Under the pieces are notes generated by a model, which saw nothing but the letters and a program-made list of their open reading frames with translations, did not search any database and had not been told where the DNA came from. A stretch of DNA of 24,302 bases, taken from NCBI GenBank assembly GCA_963648205.1, contig CAVJCT010000011.1, positions 1-24,302 of the forward strand, written 5' to 3'. This DNA is from UBA1181 sp963648205 (GTDB lineage: Bacteria > Bacteroidota > Bacteroidia > Bacteroidales > Paludibacteraceae). This document shows, piece after piece, positions 7,450 to 15,825 of the stretch (positions are counted from its first letter, which is position 1; each line of letters starts with the position of its first letter). The translations under genes were made by a program, and so were the position numbers.

Positions 7450-9441
7450 CTACTTAGATAACAAAAACTTTGCAAAGATAACAAAATTTTGTTTTGGCAT
7501 AGCCCTAAATGGCATAACCTGATACTCCATTCCTAAAATATTGTTAACCTGCGCCCCTAAATCCAATACCAAAGGGTTCTTTCTTCTTCTATTTTTGAAA
7601 TGAATCTCATAATCTGCCATCACATTCATCACAAAATAGGAATCCAAAATGTCGAAAATATCGGAGGAATGTCGTTCTCCCACATATTTTCCTAAAATGG
7701 AACAGTTGAAATGCTGAATACTGCCCCACAACGTTGCCGAAAAGGTATGCTCGGGAATCAACGCCACCTGTTGCCCCACAAAAGGCTTCATCTCAGCAAA
7801 GCCCTCCATCACCTCGGTATGGTTGAAGGCATAGTTCACCAATAAGTTAATCTCTTTATTCTCTCCCTTAAAACCTTGTTCTACAGAGAGTTCTATTCCC
7901 TTCGCCTTGACTCGCGCAATGTTCAGCGGTTTCCAAACATTTCCTCTGGGAATCCACAAAATCCAATTTTTGACATTGTTGCGATAGAGACTGCCTTGAA
8001 ATTTCAACGCATATTTCCGCACTGACAAACCATATTTCAAGCCGGCTTCGATATTATTTCCATTCTCCGTCTGCAAATCACGATTGCCCATTAATCCCCA
8101 ATATTTATCATTCAGAGAAGGCACATTCACGTTCTTGGAATAGTTCACAGAGAGCGAAAGTTGCTGTTTTTCTTTTTTTAATAAGAAATACGACAAACCT
8201 GCGGAGGGGGCAAATGGCACATCGGTATGCGAGACATACTCTTTCCGCAGATTGAGGGTCAACAACCAACGACTTAGCAGGTCAAATTTCGTCAAAACGT
8301 AGGCGGTGTGGCGATACTCGGTCTCGTTGGTGAGGTAGGCATAGACATGCGGAATGATGGCTTGGAACTCATAACCCGCCTTCGCACGAATCTTCAGATA
8401 ATCATTGGGAAACCAATCATGCTCCACGGTCGCCTGTGCCAACCAAGTGTCCGTTGCAATCGTATCTTCCTCATAAACTTGATCATCTCCCATCCATCCA
8501 CCTCGAATTTTCCAAGTATATGGCGATAAATTGGCATATTCCACAATCACTCTGGATGAACGATTGGAGATGGATTCGTATTTCGTGGAGTCGTTATTCT
8601 GCTGCATCATCGGCTGAATTTCCCGGTCGTAAAAGGTATGCCAGAGATGTCCCGACAGAACAGATTTCTTCTTCAATCGAATGGATAGGTCTTCCAAAAT
8701 ACCATAATCATGGAACGATGCATTTTTCTGTCGCTGCGTCTCACCCCGATAATCAAACTTAAAATCGTTGTCGGATCTACGATAGAAAAAAGCGGTATGC
8801 GAGTGGACATGCTCCTCGCCCACCACCATCTTCAGACCTTCGAAAAGGGAATTGTTTGAGCCGTAAGTCGAATGAAGTTGCAAACGAAAGGTATCGCGAA
8901 AGGTTCTATCGCTTTGTAAGTTAACCGCGCCACCAATCGAACCATTACCGAAAACCGCGCTTTCGCCACCTGGATAGACCCCCACCTTGTCGAAGAAGAA
9001 GAGTGGCATCTGGTTGAAATCGACCTGCCCCATCGTCTTCGAATTGATGTTGACCCCCTCCCAGTTGACGTTGGTGTGCGATGCGGAAGTGCCTCGCATT
9101 GAGATAGTTGCCAACATACCGTTGCCCGACTCCTTCATAAATATCGGTGTCGTACGGGTGAGCAAATCCGACAGGGAGGAAGTCTCCATCTGCGTCTTCA
9201 CCACCTCCGGCACTTTCCACTCCGTGCCTTGCGAGAAAGGCTTCTCACCCACCGCATTCTTCTCGCCCTCCACCTGCACCTCATCGAGCATACGATTAGT
9301 TGTCTCCGCCCAAACAGGCAGAAAAGAGATCAAGATAAATATGCGAATGAAGTGTTTTATCAATGGTCCTGAAAATTTGTTCTGACAATTTTCAATTGCT
9401 CTCAGAAAACTATTTTCTACCGAAAAGGGCGCGACGTTCAT
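7450..9441 (-). CDS. btuB: BtuB-like TonB-dependent outer membrane receptor
   Basis: A 663-residue outer membrane receptor, short for Bacteroidetes TonB receptors and without the usual N-terminal carboxypeptidase-regulatory-like domain. A hydrophobic signal segment (HFIRIFILISFLPVWA, 30-45) precedes a TonB-box-like MLDEVQVEG (51-59). The plug (about 75-180) contains MRGTSASHTNVNWEGVNIN and GGESAVFGNGSIGGAVNL, typical of BtuB-like receptors in this phylum; the rest is a 22-strand-type barrel ending in Lys. It would import vitamin B12 or a related corrinoid using TonB energy, with the downstream BtuG-like lipoprotein as surface partner. Ligand is inferred. The ATG at 9441 lies 32 bases inside the rhomboid gene and gives a long 28-residue lead before the signal segment; a TTG at 9363 would give a normal signal peptide and no overlap, so the start is uncertain. 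Confidence 0.8.
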   Translation of the reverse strand: MNVAPFSVENSFLRAIENCQNKFSGPLIKHFIRIFILISFLPVWAETTNRMLDEVQVEGEKNAVGEKPFSQGTEWKVPEVVKTQMETSSLSDLLTRTTPIFMKESGNGMLATISMRGTSASHTNVNWEGVNINSKTMGQVDFNQMPLFFFDKVGVYPGGESAVFGNGSIGGAVNLQSDRTFRDTFRLQLHSTYGSNNSLFEGLKMVVGEEHVHSHTAFFYRRSDNDFKFDYRGETQRQKNASFHDYGILEDLSIRLKKKSVLSGHLWHTFYDREIQPMMQQNNDSTKYESISNRSSRVIVEYANLSPYTWKIRGGWMGDDQVYEEDTIATDTWLAQATVEHDWFPNDYLKIRAKAGYEFQAIIPHVYAYLTNETEYRHTAYVLTKFDLLSRWLLTLNLRKEYVSHTDVPFAPSAGLSYFLLKKEKQQLSLSVNYSKNVNVPSLNDKYWGLMGNRDLQTENGNNIEAGLKYGLSVRKYALKFQGSLYRNNVKNWILWIPRGNVWKPLNIARVKAKGIELSVEQGFKGENKEINLLVNYAFNHTEVMEGFAEMKPFVGQQVALIPEHTFSATLWGSIQHFNCSILGKYVGERHSSDIFDILDSYFVMNVMADYEIHFKNRRRKNPLVLDLGAQVNNILGMEYQVMPFRAMPKQNFVIFAKFLLSK

Positions 9442-10315
9442 CCTCCGACAGCGAGTCGTAACCGCTCTGTTTCACTTTATCAAGGATTCGGTCGATATTG
9501 TCGCTTTCCTGCTTTTTGCGCATGTTATACTCCATATCCGACTCTCGTTTTGGATCGGGCTCTTTACGATTTTTGTCCTCGTAGGTTACTTTCATCTTTG
9601 GCTGTTTGGTGGTGATTTTTTTGAACAAATCGACCACCCAGTCAATGATTTTACCGATCCAAGCCGTGATATTCGTACCTCTTTTATAGAGGACGGCAAA
9701 GAGGAATCCTGCCAACGCTCCACCGATATGAGCGCACTCACCGCCTCCGTTCGAGTCTGCCAAACTCAAAATGCTGATCAACACGTATGCCACTGCCAAC
9801 CATGAGAGTTTCACACTTCCCACCAAGAAGAGTTGCAAACGATAGTCGGGCGAATAGGCAGCAGCAGCCAACACAATCGCCATCACCGAAGCCGAAGCTC
9901 CCAAGAGTTGCGACCACTCAACATAACTCTCGAAATAAGGGAAGATATTGAAAATCAGCACATAAAATGCCGCACCAGCCAATCCACCAATCAAGTAAAC
10001 GCCCACCAAATCACGCTGCGAGTAGAACATCAAGAAGATTTGACCAAACCAGTAGAGCGTCAGCACGTTAAAAAGGATATGCACGAAATCGACGTGCAGA
10101 AACATATACGTCAGCACCGACCAAGGTTTGTGCAGCCAAGCCTCAACATTGGAGGTCATCGTCAGCCAGTAGAGCCAATCCGTCGGAATAGCGCAAAGGG
10201 TGAAGATAACCATTAACAACTTGACGACAACGAAAAAACCAAGATTGATAAAAATCAACTTAGTGAGCATTGACCCATCTTGAAAGGATCTTTTTATATC
10301 AGAAACAAATGACAT
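9410..10315 (-). CDS. Rhomboid family intramembrane serine protease (with C-terminal tail)
   Basis: A 301-residue polytopic membrane protein. HILFN (79-83) supplies the conserved His/Asn of rhomboid TM2, GASAS (139-143) supplies the catalytic Ser141, and AHIGGA (195-200) supplies the catalytic His196, so the active site looks intact. Residues ~215-301 form a charged soluble tail ending LSEDERRALFGRK, a form common in Bacteroidetes rhomboids. It would cut transmembrane substrates in the inner membrane; the substrate is unknown. It starts 13 bases after the stop of the other rhomboid and its end overlaps the receptor gene start, so the three are probably one transcript. Confidence 0.92.
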   Translation of the reverse strand: MSFVSDIKRSFQDGSMLTKLIFINLGFFVVVKLLMVIFTLCAIPTDWLYWLTMTSNVEAWLHKPWSVLTYMFLHVDFVHILFNVLTLYWFGQIFLMFYSQRDLVGVYLIGGLAGAAFYVLIFNIFPYFESYVEWSQLLGASASVMAIVLAAAAYSPDYRLQLFLVGSVKLSWLAVAYVLISILSLADSNGGGECAHIGGALAGFLFAVLYKRGTNITAWIGKIIDWVVDLFKKITTKQPKMKVTYEDKNRKEPDPKRESDMEYNMRKKQESDNIDRILDKVKQSGYDSLSEDERRALFGRK

Positions 10316-10328
10316 TCGTATTCAACAA

Positions 10329-11099
10329 TTAAAATCTGAGCATTCCACGTTTCCACATTATGCAGAGAATAACGCCGACGATAGCACCGCCGAGGTGAGC
10401 GAAGTGAGCGACATTGTCCCACGAGAAGTTCTGCACACCGCAGAAAAGTTCGATAGCCGCATAGCCAATCATCACATATTTGGCTTTGATAGGAATCGGA
10501 ATAAACATGATATACATCGGCTGATTAGGGAAGAGCATGGCAAAACCAGCAAGCAGTCCGAAGACGGAACCCGACGCACCCACTGTTGTAAAGCGGTTGT
10601 AGTAAGACTCATGCACCCATTGCGTCAGTTCATCCACCGAGTAGACGATTTTGTCATGCACGTTCAGTCCGTTAGAAAGGTCGGTGTTCATCCACTTCGT
10701 AATCTCCTCTGCAAACGGACGAAGGTCGTACATCCACGTCAGCTCCTGCAGCACGCCAGCACCCAAGCCAGCCACAATGTAGAAAAAGAGGAAAAATTTC
10801 GTACCGAAATTACGTTCCAGCACCGTTCCGAACATCCACAAAGCGAACATATTAAAGAAAATATGGCTGATGGACAAACTATGCATAAACATATAAGTGA
10901 ACAGTTGGTAGACATGGAAGTCCGTACCCTTGAAGTAGTGCAATCCCAGCACCTGAAACAAGTCGATTCCCGAGTTCGATTTCAGCAGAGCGAAGGTCGC
11001 CAGCCACACCAACACATTGATAATCAGCAGATGTCTCGTAGCCGGAGGAAGAGACGAAAGAAAACCAGAATCGTTATTAGATTGAAATTTTAGTTGCAT
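10329..11099 (-). CDS. Rhomboid family intramembrane serine protease
   Basis: A 256-residue membrane protein of six predicted hydrophobic segments. HIFFN (79-83) is the TM2 motif, GASGS (174-178) holds the catalytic Ser176, and AHLGGA (234-239) holds the catalytic His235. A polar insertion at about 118-170 (rich in acidic residues, between TM3 and TM4) is longer than in the neighbouring paralogue. It is first in a run with the second rhomboid and the TonB receptor, behind a good -7 box at 11127-11134. The two rhomboids share the core motifs but differ in tail and insertion, so they look like old duplicates with different substrates rather than a recent copy. Confidence 0.93.
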   Translation of the reverse strand: MQLKFQSNNDSGFLSSLPPATRHLLIINVLVWLATFALLKSNSGIDLFQVLGLHYFKGTDFHVYQLFTYMFMHSLSISHIFFNMFALWMFGTVLERNFGTKFFLFFYIVAGLGAGVLQELTWMYDLRPFAEEITKWMNTDLSNGLNVHDKIVYSVDELTQWVHESYYNRFTTVGASGSVFGLLAGFAMLFPNQPMYIMFIPIPIKAKYVMIGYAAIELFCGVQNFSWDNVAHFAHLGGAIVGVILCIMWKRGMLRF

Positions 11100-11126
11100 A
11101 ACGGGTTATTTTAAGGTAATCGGGGG

Positions 11127-11134
11127 CAAAGATA
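11127..11134 (-). promoter_or_regulatory. -7 promoter element (TATCTTTG) for the rhomboid-btuB operon
   Basis: The minus strand reads TATCTTTG, an exact TAnnTTTG match, 28 bases before the start codon at 11099. The -33 region is only T-rich (no TTTG at ideal spacing). Inferred to drive both rhomboids and possibly btuB. Confidence 0.6.
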
Positions 11135-11159
11135 AACGTTTTAATGCGAAAAATAGAGA

Positions 11160-11972
11160 CTATGAAGGCGCAACAATACTATTTAAGGCAAATAAGATAT
11201 TTCTGAACCATCGAGACAAGGTCTGCCTCACCCAAGAAATATTCTTATTTTCACCTATCCAAATGACAGGACGAGTCTTCACACGATATTGACGATTATG
11301 CTTCAGATAAACATTGAGAAGAAGTTCCGACATAAAGCCAAAAACTCTTGCCTGATTGGGATATTCCGAGATTTTCACTCGCTTCTCCACCTCAAATAAA
11401 ATGGAGAAAAGCCATTCGGAATAAGCATCAAAAATTGTTTTTTTCGCGATGATCATATTCCACATACTGCATTTATTATTCTTTGTCATCACATACAAGA
11501 AATCCTCATAATAATCAGGATAAAGTTCTTTGACAACCTCTTCCAAAATATCATAATCTTCCACAATATGCCCACAGCAGTAATAGTCCTTCATCGACAT
11601 CACACACACTCCAGACAAGGGAACGATTACATCCGCATCTTCCAAAAATTTCAAATCTACATTATTCGAAATTTCCGACTCCGAAACACCTTTGTTTGCC
11701 TTCAGCCATTTATTCCCAACTAAATTGAGATAACGACGATAATGACACAAACCAACATACTCCGCATCAGCATAATTTTTCCAAATCCAATAGTGAGCCG
11801 TCAACTCACAATAGTTTTTGTTCTTACTACTAATATTGTCGCCCATATCATCACCCAACATATCCAAAGACACATTGCTTATAGCACGCCCAGCCTGAAT
11901 GGGTTCGTAAACATCACTTTTCAAACAAAAACCCTTCTTATGGCAACACACGAATATCTTTAATTTCTGCAT
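11160..11972 (-). CDS. DUF4422 family glycosyltransferase
   Basis: About 270 residues from ATG at 11972; a frame-matched TTG at 11981 overlaps the flippase stop and is less likely. AGGA lies just ahead of the ATG. The N-terminal KIFVCCHK strand and the block CELTAHYWIWKN followed by YVGLCHYRRY (about residues 55-81) are the hallmarks of the DUF4422 family, found in capsule and LPS gene clusters and thought to be glycosyltransferases. No membrane segment is evident, so it should act at the cytoplasmic face of the inner membrane. It starts 5 bases after the stop of the Wzx-type flippase, indicating one transcript and a shared role in the same polysaccharide. Donor and acceptor sugars cannot be told from sequence. 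Confidence 0.85.
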   Translation of the reverse strand: MQKLKIFVCCHKKGFCLKSDVYEPIQAGRAISNVSLDMLGDDMGDNISSKNKNYCELTAHYWIWKNYADAEYVGLCHYRRYLNLVGNKWLKANKGVSESEISNNVDLKFLEDADVIVPLSGVCVMSMKDYYCCGHIVEDYDILEEVVKELYPDYYEDFLYVMTKNNKCSMWNMIIAKKTIFDAYSEWLFSILFEVEKRVKISEYPNQARVFGFMSELLLNVYLKHNRQYRVKTRPVIWIGENKNISWVRQTLSRWFRNILFALNSIVAPS

Positions 11973-11977
11973 AATCC

Positions 11978-13420
11978 TCAAAATTTTCGTTTCACAATAT
12001 CAATCAAAAACAGCATAGACTCGTCCTTCGTCTTGTAGGCAATAAGAAGGTATGCTACCGCACTCACCAAAATACCGACCATTAACTGGAGAATCAAACC
12101 ATCAAACAATTGCACGAAGCAATAGCATAACAAACACATTATAAGCGAGTTAAATATAATTGGAAGATTACAACGCATCTGTTTGAAAAATCCCAAATTC
12201 AAGAATTTTCCAGAATAATAACAATTAAAACAATAGGCAACAAAGCAATAGATGGCTTGACCAACGCAAATCCATTTCAAACCGAACGGAATCGTCGCCA
12301 ACAGAAAAACAAACGCTATCGGCTTTTTGATTATCTCCAATTTCAAAACCAAGTCGGTTCTGCCTTTCACATACAGAACATTCAAATTCAAATGGGTTAA
12401 CGGTTCAAAAAATGTTCCCAAACATAGAATTTGAAATAGTGGAACTATCGGAAGCCATTTTTCTCCAATCAAAACAACGATGAATGGTTTGGCAAGCACA
12501 ATCAGGCACAAAATCACTGGGCATAGCAAGAAAGCCGACATTCGCAAAAATTTCATATACGCTGCTCGCAATCGCTGTTCCTCGTCTTGAATTTCCGACA
12601 ATACGGGGTAAGCCACTTTCATAAACGTATATAATAAGGTAGTCGACGGCAGTTGGGCGAAACTATTGGCTCGCGCATAATATCCTACTGAATTGGCATT
12701 GAAACATTTTCCAATCACCAACGTATATATATTATTGTATATCGTGTTAATCAAACTTGAGCAGAGCAGTTTCGAACCAAACGAGAAAAGATGTTTGAAG
12801 GAGTTCATTGAGAACGACAATTTCGGATGCCACCTCATACAGATTTCTATCGCCAAGAAATGTATCGCACCGAAACTAACTTGCTGAAAAACCAATGCCC
12901 ACACGCCATAGCCCATATATGCCATAGCCAATGCGCCAAAACCAGACACCAATCGTGTTACTATCGTGATGAGCATAATCTCCTTAAACCTCATTTCTGC
13001 CCGCATCTTGGCAATCTGCGACACGCATAAAGAGTTGAGCATCAAGGCAATACCAATCACTTTGACAATATCATTCAGTATCGGAGTATCATAAAAATCG
13101 GCTATCAAAGGAGAAGTAAACCATAATATAAGGTATAAGACGACACCCACTAACACGTTGAAATAGAAGCAAGTAGAATAATCGTCCTCATTTCGGTCTT
13201 TCTTTTGTATCAACGCACTGCCGAAACCAGAATCAATAAGCACAGACGATATTGCAATAAAGATAGTGGTCATCCCCACCGTACCGTAATCTTCTGGCGA
13301 AAGTTGGCGCGACAAGAGAATCCCAACGACAAACTGAATAATCAGTTGTCCCGACTTCTCGAGCGACGTCCACACGAGCCCCAACACCGTCTTTTTTTTC
13401 AAAGACTCACTCATCGGCAT
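11978..13420 (-). CDS. Wzx-type polysaccharide flippase (MOP/PST superfamily, WzxC-like)
   Basis: A 480-residue polytopic inner-membrane protein. The N-terminus SESLKKKTVLGLVWTSLEK followed by a glycine- and hydrophobic-rich TM1 (QFVVGILLSRQLSPEDYG) is characteristic of WzxC-like members of the polysaccharide transport family, which flip undecaprenyl-linked repeat units to the periplasm. Twelve to fourteen hydrophobic segments run along the length, with a polar RAEMRFKE loop near 140 and SEIQDEEQRLR near 285. Start is either this ATG or an ATG two codons later (13414), which gives the more typical MSESLKKK. It is followed by the DUF4422 transferase; the remaining polysaccharide genes lie beyond the argS-asnS block. 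Confidence 0.9.
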   Translation of the reverse strand: MPMSESLKKKTVLGLVWTSLEKSGQLIIQFVVGILLSRQLSPEDYGTVGMTTIFIAISSVLIDSGFGSALIQKKDRNEDDYSTCFYFNVLVGVVLYLILWFTSPLIADFYDTPILNDIVKVIGIALMLNSLCVSQIAKMRAEMRFKEIMLITIVTRLVSGFGALAMAYMGYGVWALVFQQVSFGAIHFLAIEICMRWHPKLSFSMNSFKHLFSFGSKLLCSSLINTIYNNIYTLVIGKCFNANSVGYYARANSFAQLPSTTLLYTFMKVAYPVLSEIQDEEQRLRAAYMKFLRMSAFLLCPVILCLIVLAKPFIVVLIGEKWLPIVPLFQILCLGTFFEPLTHLNLNVLYVKGRTDLVLKLEIIKKPIAFVFLLATIPFGLKWICVGQAIYCFVAYCFNCYYSGKFLNLGFFKQMRCNLPIIFNSLIMCLLCYCFVQLFDGLILQLMVGILVSAVAYLLIAYKTKDESMLFLIDIVKRKF

Positions 13421-13506
13421 TGGCTTCTAAGGTAACCTTTTCGCGTTTCAGCAGACAAATTCATACGATTATATCATTTATAACCTAATAGTCAACATTT
13501 TATTTG

Positions 13507-13514
13507 TAAAGATA
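13507..13514 (-). promoter_or_regulatory. Possible -7 element (TATCTTTA) for the flippase gene
   Basis: On the minus strand TATCTTTA matches TAnnTTTG in all but the last base. It lies in the 166-base divergent region between the flippase and HU genes and would give a leader of about 85 bases. Weak, position-based support only. Confidence 0.3.
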
Positions 13515-13524
13515 GGCAAAAAAA

Positions 13525-13554
13525 TTTGGTAAGTGAAACTTTTGTATTACATTG
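13525..13554 (+). promoter_or_regulatory. Probable promoter of the HU gene
   Basis: TTTG at 13525-13528 is followed after 19 bases by TACATTG (13548-13554), close to the Bacteroidetes pair TTTG-N19-21-TAnnTTTG (one T short in the -7 element). Transcription would begin about 25-30 bases before the HU start codon. Confidence 0.45.
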
Positions 13555-13586
13555 CAGTCCACTTATTATACATAAATTTTTTTCTA

Positions 13587-13859
13587 ATGAACAAAACAGA
13601 ATTTGTTGCTGCAGTTGCTGAGAAATCCGGTCTTTCTAAAGTAGATAGCCAGAAGGCAATTGAGGCTTTTCAGGATGTTGTTGCTGAGGTGCTCCAAAAA
13701 GGAGACCAATTGGCACTTTTGGGTTGGGGTACTTTCTCTGTAAAGGAAAACGCTGAGCGTCAGGGAATCAATCCTCGTACTAAAGAGAAAATCACAATCG
13801 CAGCTAAGAAAGTCGTAAAATTCAAGGCAGGAGCAAAGTTGGAAGACGTGATCAAATAA
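13587..13859 (+). CDS. HU-family DNA-binding protein
   Basis: A 90-residue protein of standard HU/IHF length. It has the helical dimerisation part (MNKTEFVAAVAEKSGLSK, then KAIEAFQDVVAEVL), the turn LLGWGTFSVKENAERQGINP, and the flexible DNA-binding arm with INPRTKEKITI, ending in the KFKAGAKLEDVIK helix. It bends and compacts DNA in the nucleoid. The start is set at 13587: an upstream frame-matched extension from 13533 would add 18 hydrophobic residues not seen in the family. It is transcribed alone, from its own promoter into a strong terminator at 13902. Confidence 0.96.
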   Translation: MNKTEFVAAVAEKSGLSKVDSQKAIEAFQDVVAEVLQKGDQLALLGWGTFSVKENAERQGINPRTKEKITIAAKKVVKFKAGAKLEDVIK

Positions 13860-13901
13860 TTGATTTCGTGCTTTCTAACCATTGCATTGGCGAAAAAACA
13901 T

Positions 13902-13930
13902 GGGGAGGTTGTCTATACCTCCCCTTTTTG
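13902..13930 (+). terminator. Rho-independent terminator after the HU gene
   Basis: GGGGAGGT (13902-13909) and ACCTCCCC (13917-13924) form a perfect 8-pair stem around a 7-base loop, followed by TTTTTG. It ends the HU transcript ahead of argS. Confidence 0.92.
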
Positions 13931-13933
13931 TTG

Positions 13934-13941
13934 TATTTTTG
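13934..13941 (+). promoter_or_regulatory. -7 promoter element (TATTTTTG) for argS
   Basis: Exact TAnnTTTG match, 41 bases before the argS start and directly behind the HU terminator. The expected -33 element would fall inside the terminator loop (TTGT at 13909-13912). Confidence 0.5.
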
Positions 13942-13982
13942 TACTCTAATTCATAGTATAACGATATCGTACTAACATAAAT

Positions 13983-15776
13983 ATGAACGTAGAAGAAATT
14001 GTAGCCCAGTCTGCTCAAAAGGTCATCGAAAACCTCTATGGACAACCTGTCGACAGCAAGTTGATCCAACTGCAGACCACTAAGAAGGAGTTCGAAGGCG
14101 ACCTCACCCTCGTGGTGTTCCCCTTCGTGAAAATGTCGAAGAAAAAGCCCGAAGAGACTGCTGAAGAAATCGGTAACGCTCTCGTTGCTGCCACCCCTAC
14201 TATAGAGAAATTTAATGTCATCAAAGGTTTCCTCAACCTCGTCATCGCTCAGAACGTTTGGGTGGACACACTCAACGCCATCTTAGCCAACGACCATTTC
14301 GGGTTGAAAGAGGTGAAGCCAGACGCTCCTCTCTATATGGTGGAATACTCTTCGCCAAACACCAACAAACCACTCCACTTAGGTCACGTCCGCAACAACC
14401 TGCTCGGCTACAGTCTCTGCCGCATTCTCGAAGCCAACGGTCTGCGTGTCATCAAGACAAACATCGTCAACGACCGTGGAATCCACATCTGCAAGTCAAT
14501 GCTCGCTTGGCAGAAATTCGGTAAGGGTGAGACACCTGCCTCTTCTGGCAAGAAGGGCGACCACCTCGTAGGCGACTACTACGTTGCTTTCGACAAAGCC
14601 TACAAAGCAGAGGTCAACGATTTGATGGCGAAAGGTTTGACTGAGGAAGAGGCTAAGAAACAAGCCCCTATTCTTCAAGAGGCTCAAGCCATGCTGAAGA
14701 AATGGGAAGACGGAGACCCTGAAGTACGCAAACTCTGGGCTGAGATGAACAGCTGGGTGTACGCAGGATTCGACGAGACCTACAAACGTCTCGGTGTCTC
14801 TTTCGACAAGATCTATTACGAATCAAAAACTTATATAGATGGTAAGGCAAAGGTGAACGAAGGACTCGAGAAAGGTCTCTTCTACCGTCGCGAGGATGGC
14901 TCTGTATGGGCAGACTTGACCAAAGACGGTTTGGACGAGAAACTCTTGCTTCGTGCCGATGGAACTTCCGTCTATATGACACAAGATATTGGAACTGCCA
15001 CCCAGCGTTTCAAAGAGTTCGACATCACCAAGATGATCTATGTGGTGGGCAACGAACAAAACTACCACTTTCAAGTGTTGTCAATCCTCCTCGATCGACT
15101 CGGATTCTCATGGGGAAAAGACTTGGTTCACTTCTCTTACGGAATGGTGGAGTTGCCTGAGGGTAAGATGAAATCGCGAGAAGGAACCGTTGTCGATGCT
15201 GACGATTTGATGGACGAGATGATTAACACTGCCAAGGAGGTATCTTCTGAATTAGGCAAGATGGACAACATCTCGGAGGAAGAAGCCAACGAGATCGCTC
15301 GCATCTGCGGATTGGGCGCTTTGAAATACTTCATTTTGAAGGTAGACCCACGCAAGAATATGCTCTTCAATCCGAAAGAGTCAATCGACTTCAACGGAAA
15401 CACGGGTCCGTTCATTCAATACACCCACGCACGTATCTGTTCTGTTCTCCGCAAGGCTGCAGAGCAAGGCATCCAGTTGGGTAACAGAGTAGACAGTAGC
15501 GTGAAACTCTCTGATACAGAGGCAAATCTGATTCAATTTGTAGCCACATTCCCAAGTGTAGTCGAGCAAGCAGGAAAAGAATACAGTCCGGCACTCATCG
15601 CCAACTACATGTACGAATTGGTGAAACAGTACAACTCGTTCTACCACGATTTCTCAATCTTGAAAGAGGAGAACGAGGCATTGCGTAATTTCCGTTTACT
15701 CCTCTCAAAGAAGATCGCAGCCGTTGTCAAGACTGGTATGGGATTATTAGGAATCGAAGTTCCAGAGAGAATGTAA
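13983..15776 (+). CDS. argS: Arginyl-tRNA synthetase
   Basis: A 597-residue class I aminoacyl-tRNA synthetase that charges tRNA-Arg in the cytoplasm. An N-terminal additional domain (Add-1, about 1-105, with KEFEGDLTLVVFPF) recognises the tRNA elbow. SPNTNKPLHLGHVRNN (124-139) contains the HIGH motif as HLGH (132-135); the KMSKS-like site is MKSRE (396-400), the degenerate form usual in ArgRS. VGNEQNYHFQ and the DALR-type helical anticodon-binding domain (from about 473, YTHARICSVLRK at 479-490) complete the family layout. The length is normal and no lesions are visible. asnS follows after 49 bases, so the two may be co-transcribed. Confidence 0.98.
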   Translation: MNVEEIVAQSAQKVIENLYGQPVDSKLIQLQTTKKEFEGDLTLVVFPFVKMSKKKPEETAEEIGNALVAATPTIEKFNVIKGFLNLVIAQNVWVDTLNAILANDHFGLKEVKPDAPLYMVEYSSPNTNKPLHLGHVRNNLLGYSLCRILEANGLRVIKTNIVNDRGIHICKSMLAWQKFGKGETPASSGKKGDHLVGDYYVAFDKAYKAEVNDLMAKGLTEEEAKKQAPILQEAQAMLKKWEDGDPEVRKLWAEMNSWVYAGFDETYKRLGVSFDKIYYESKTYIDGKAKVNEGLEKGLFYRREDGSVWADLTKDGLDEKLLLRADGTSVYMTQDIGTATQRFKEFDITKMIYVVGNEQNYHFQVLSILLDRLGFSWGKDLVHFSYGMVELPEGKMKSREGTVVDADDLMDEMINTAKEVSSELGKMDNISEEEANEIARICGLGALKYFILKVDPRKNMLFNPKESIDFNGNTGPFIQYTHARICSVLRKAAEQGIQLGNRVDSSVKLSDTEANLIQFVATFPSVVEQAGKEYSPALIANYMYELVKQYNSFYHDFSILKEENEALRNFRLLLSKKIAAVVKTGMGLLGIEVPERM

Positions 15777-15825
15777 ACACATAGAAATCAACTGAATAGA
15801 AGAAAAATAAATAGCATATAAAATT

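Noticed and set aside
10395..11093. 232-codon open frame on the plus strand
   Set aside because: Antisense to the first rhomboid, whose catalytic motifs are intact; the translated product is Gln/His/Arg-rich without recognisable features.
11973..11981. TTG start for the DUF4422 gene
   Set aside because: It overlaps the flippase stop, while an ATG three codons later has an AGGA just upstream and gives the usual N-terminus.
13533..13586. Longer HU start adding 18 residues
   Set aside because: The extension is hydrophobic and absent from the HU family, and it overlaps the likely promoter. The ATG at 13587 gives the standard 90-residue protein.
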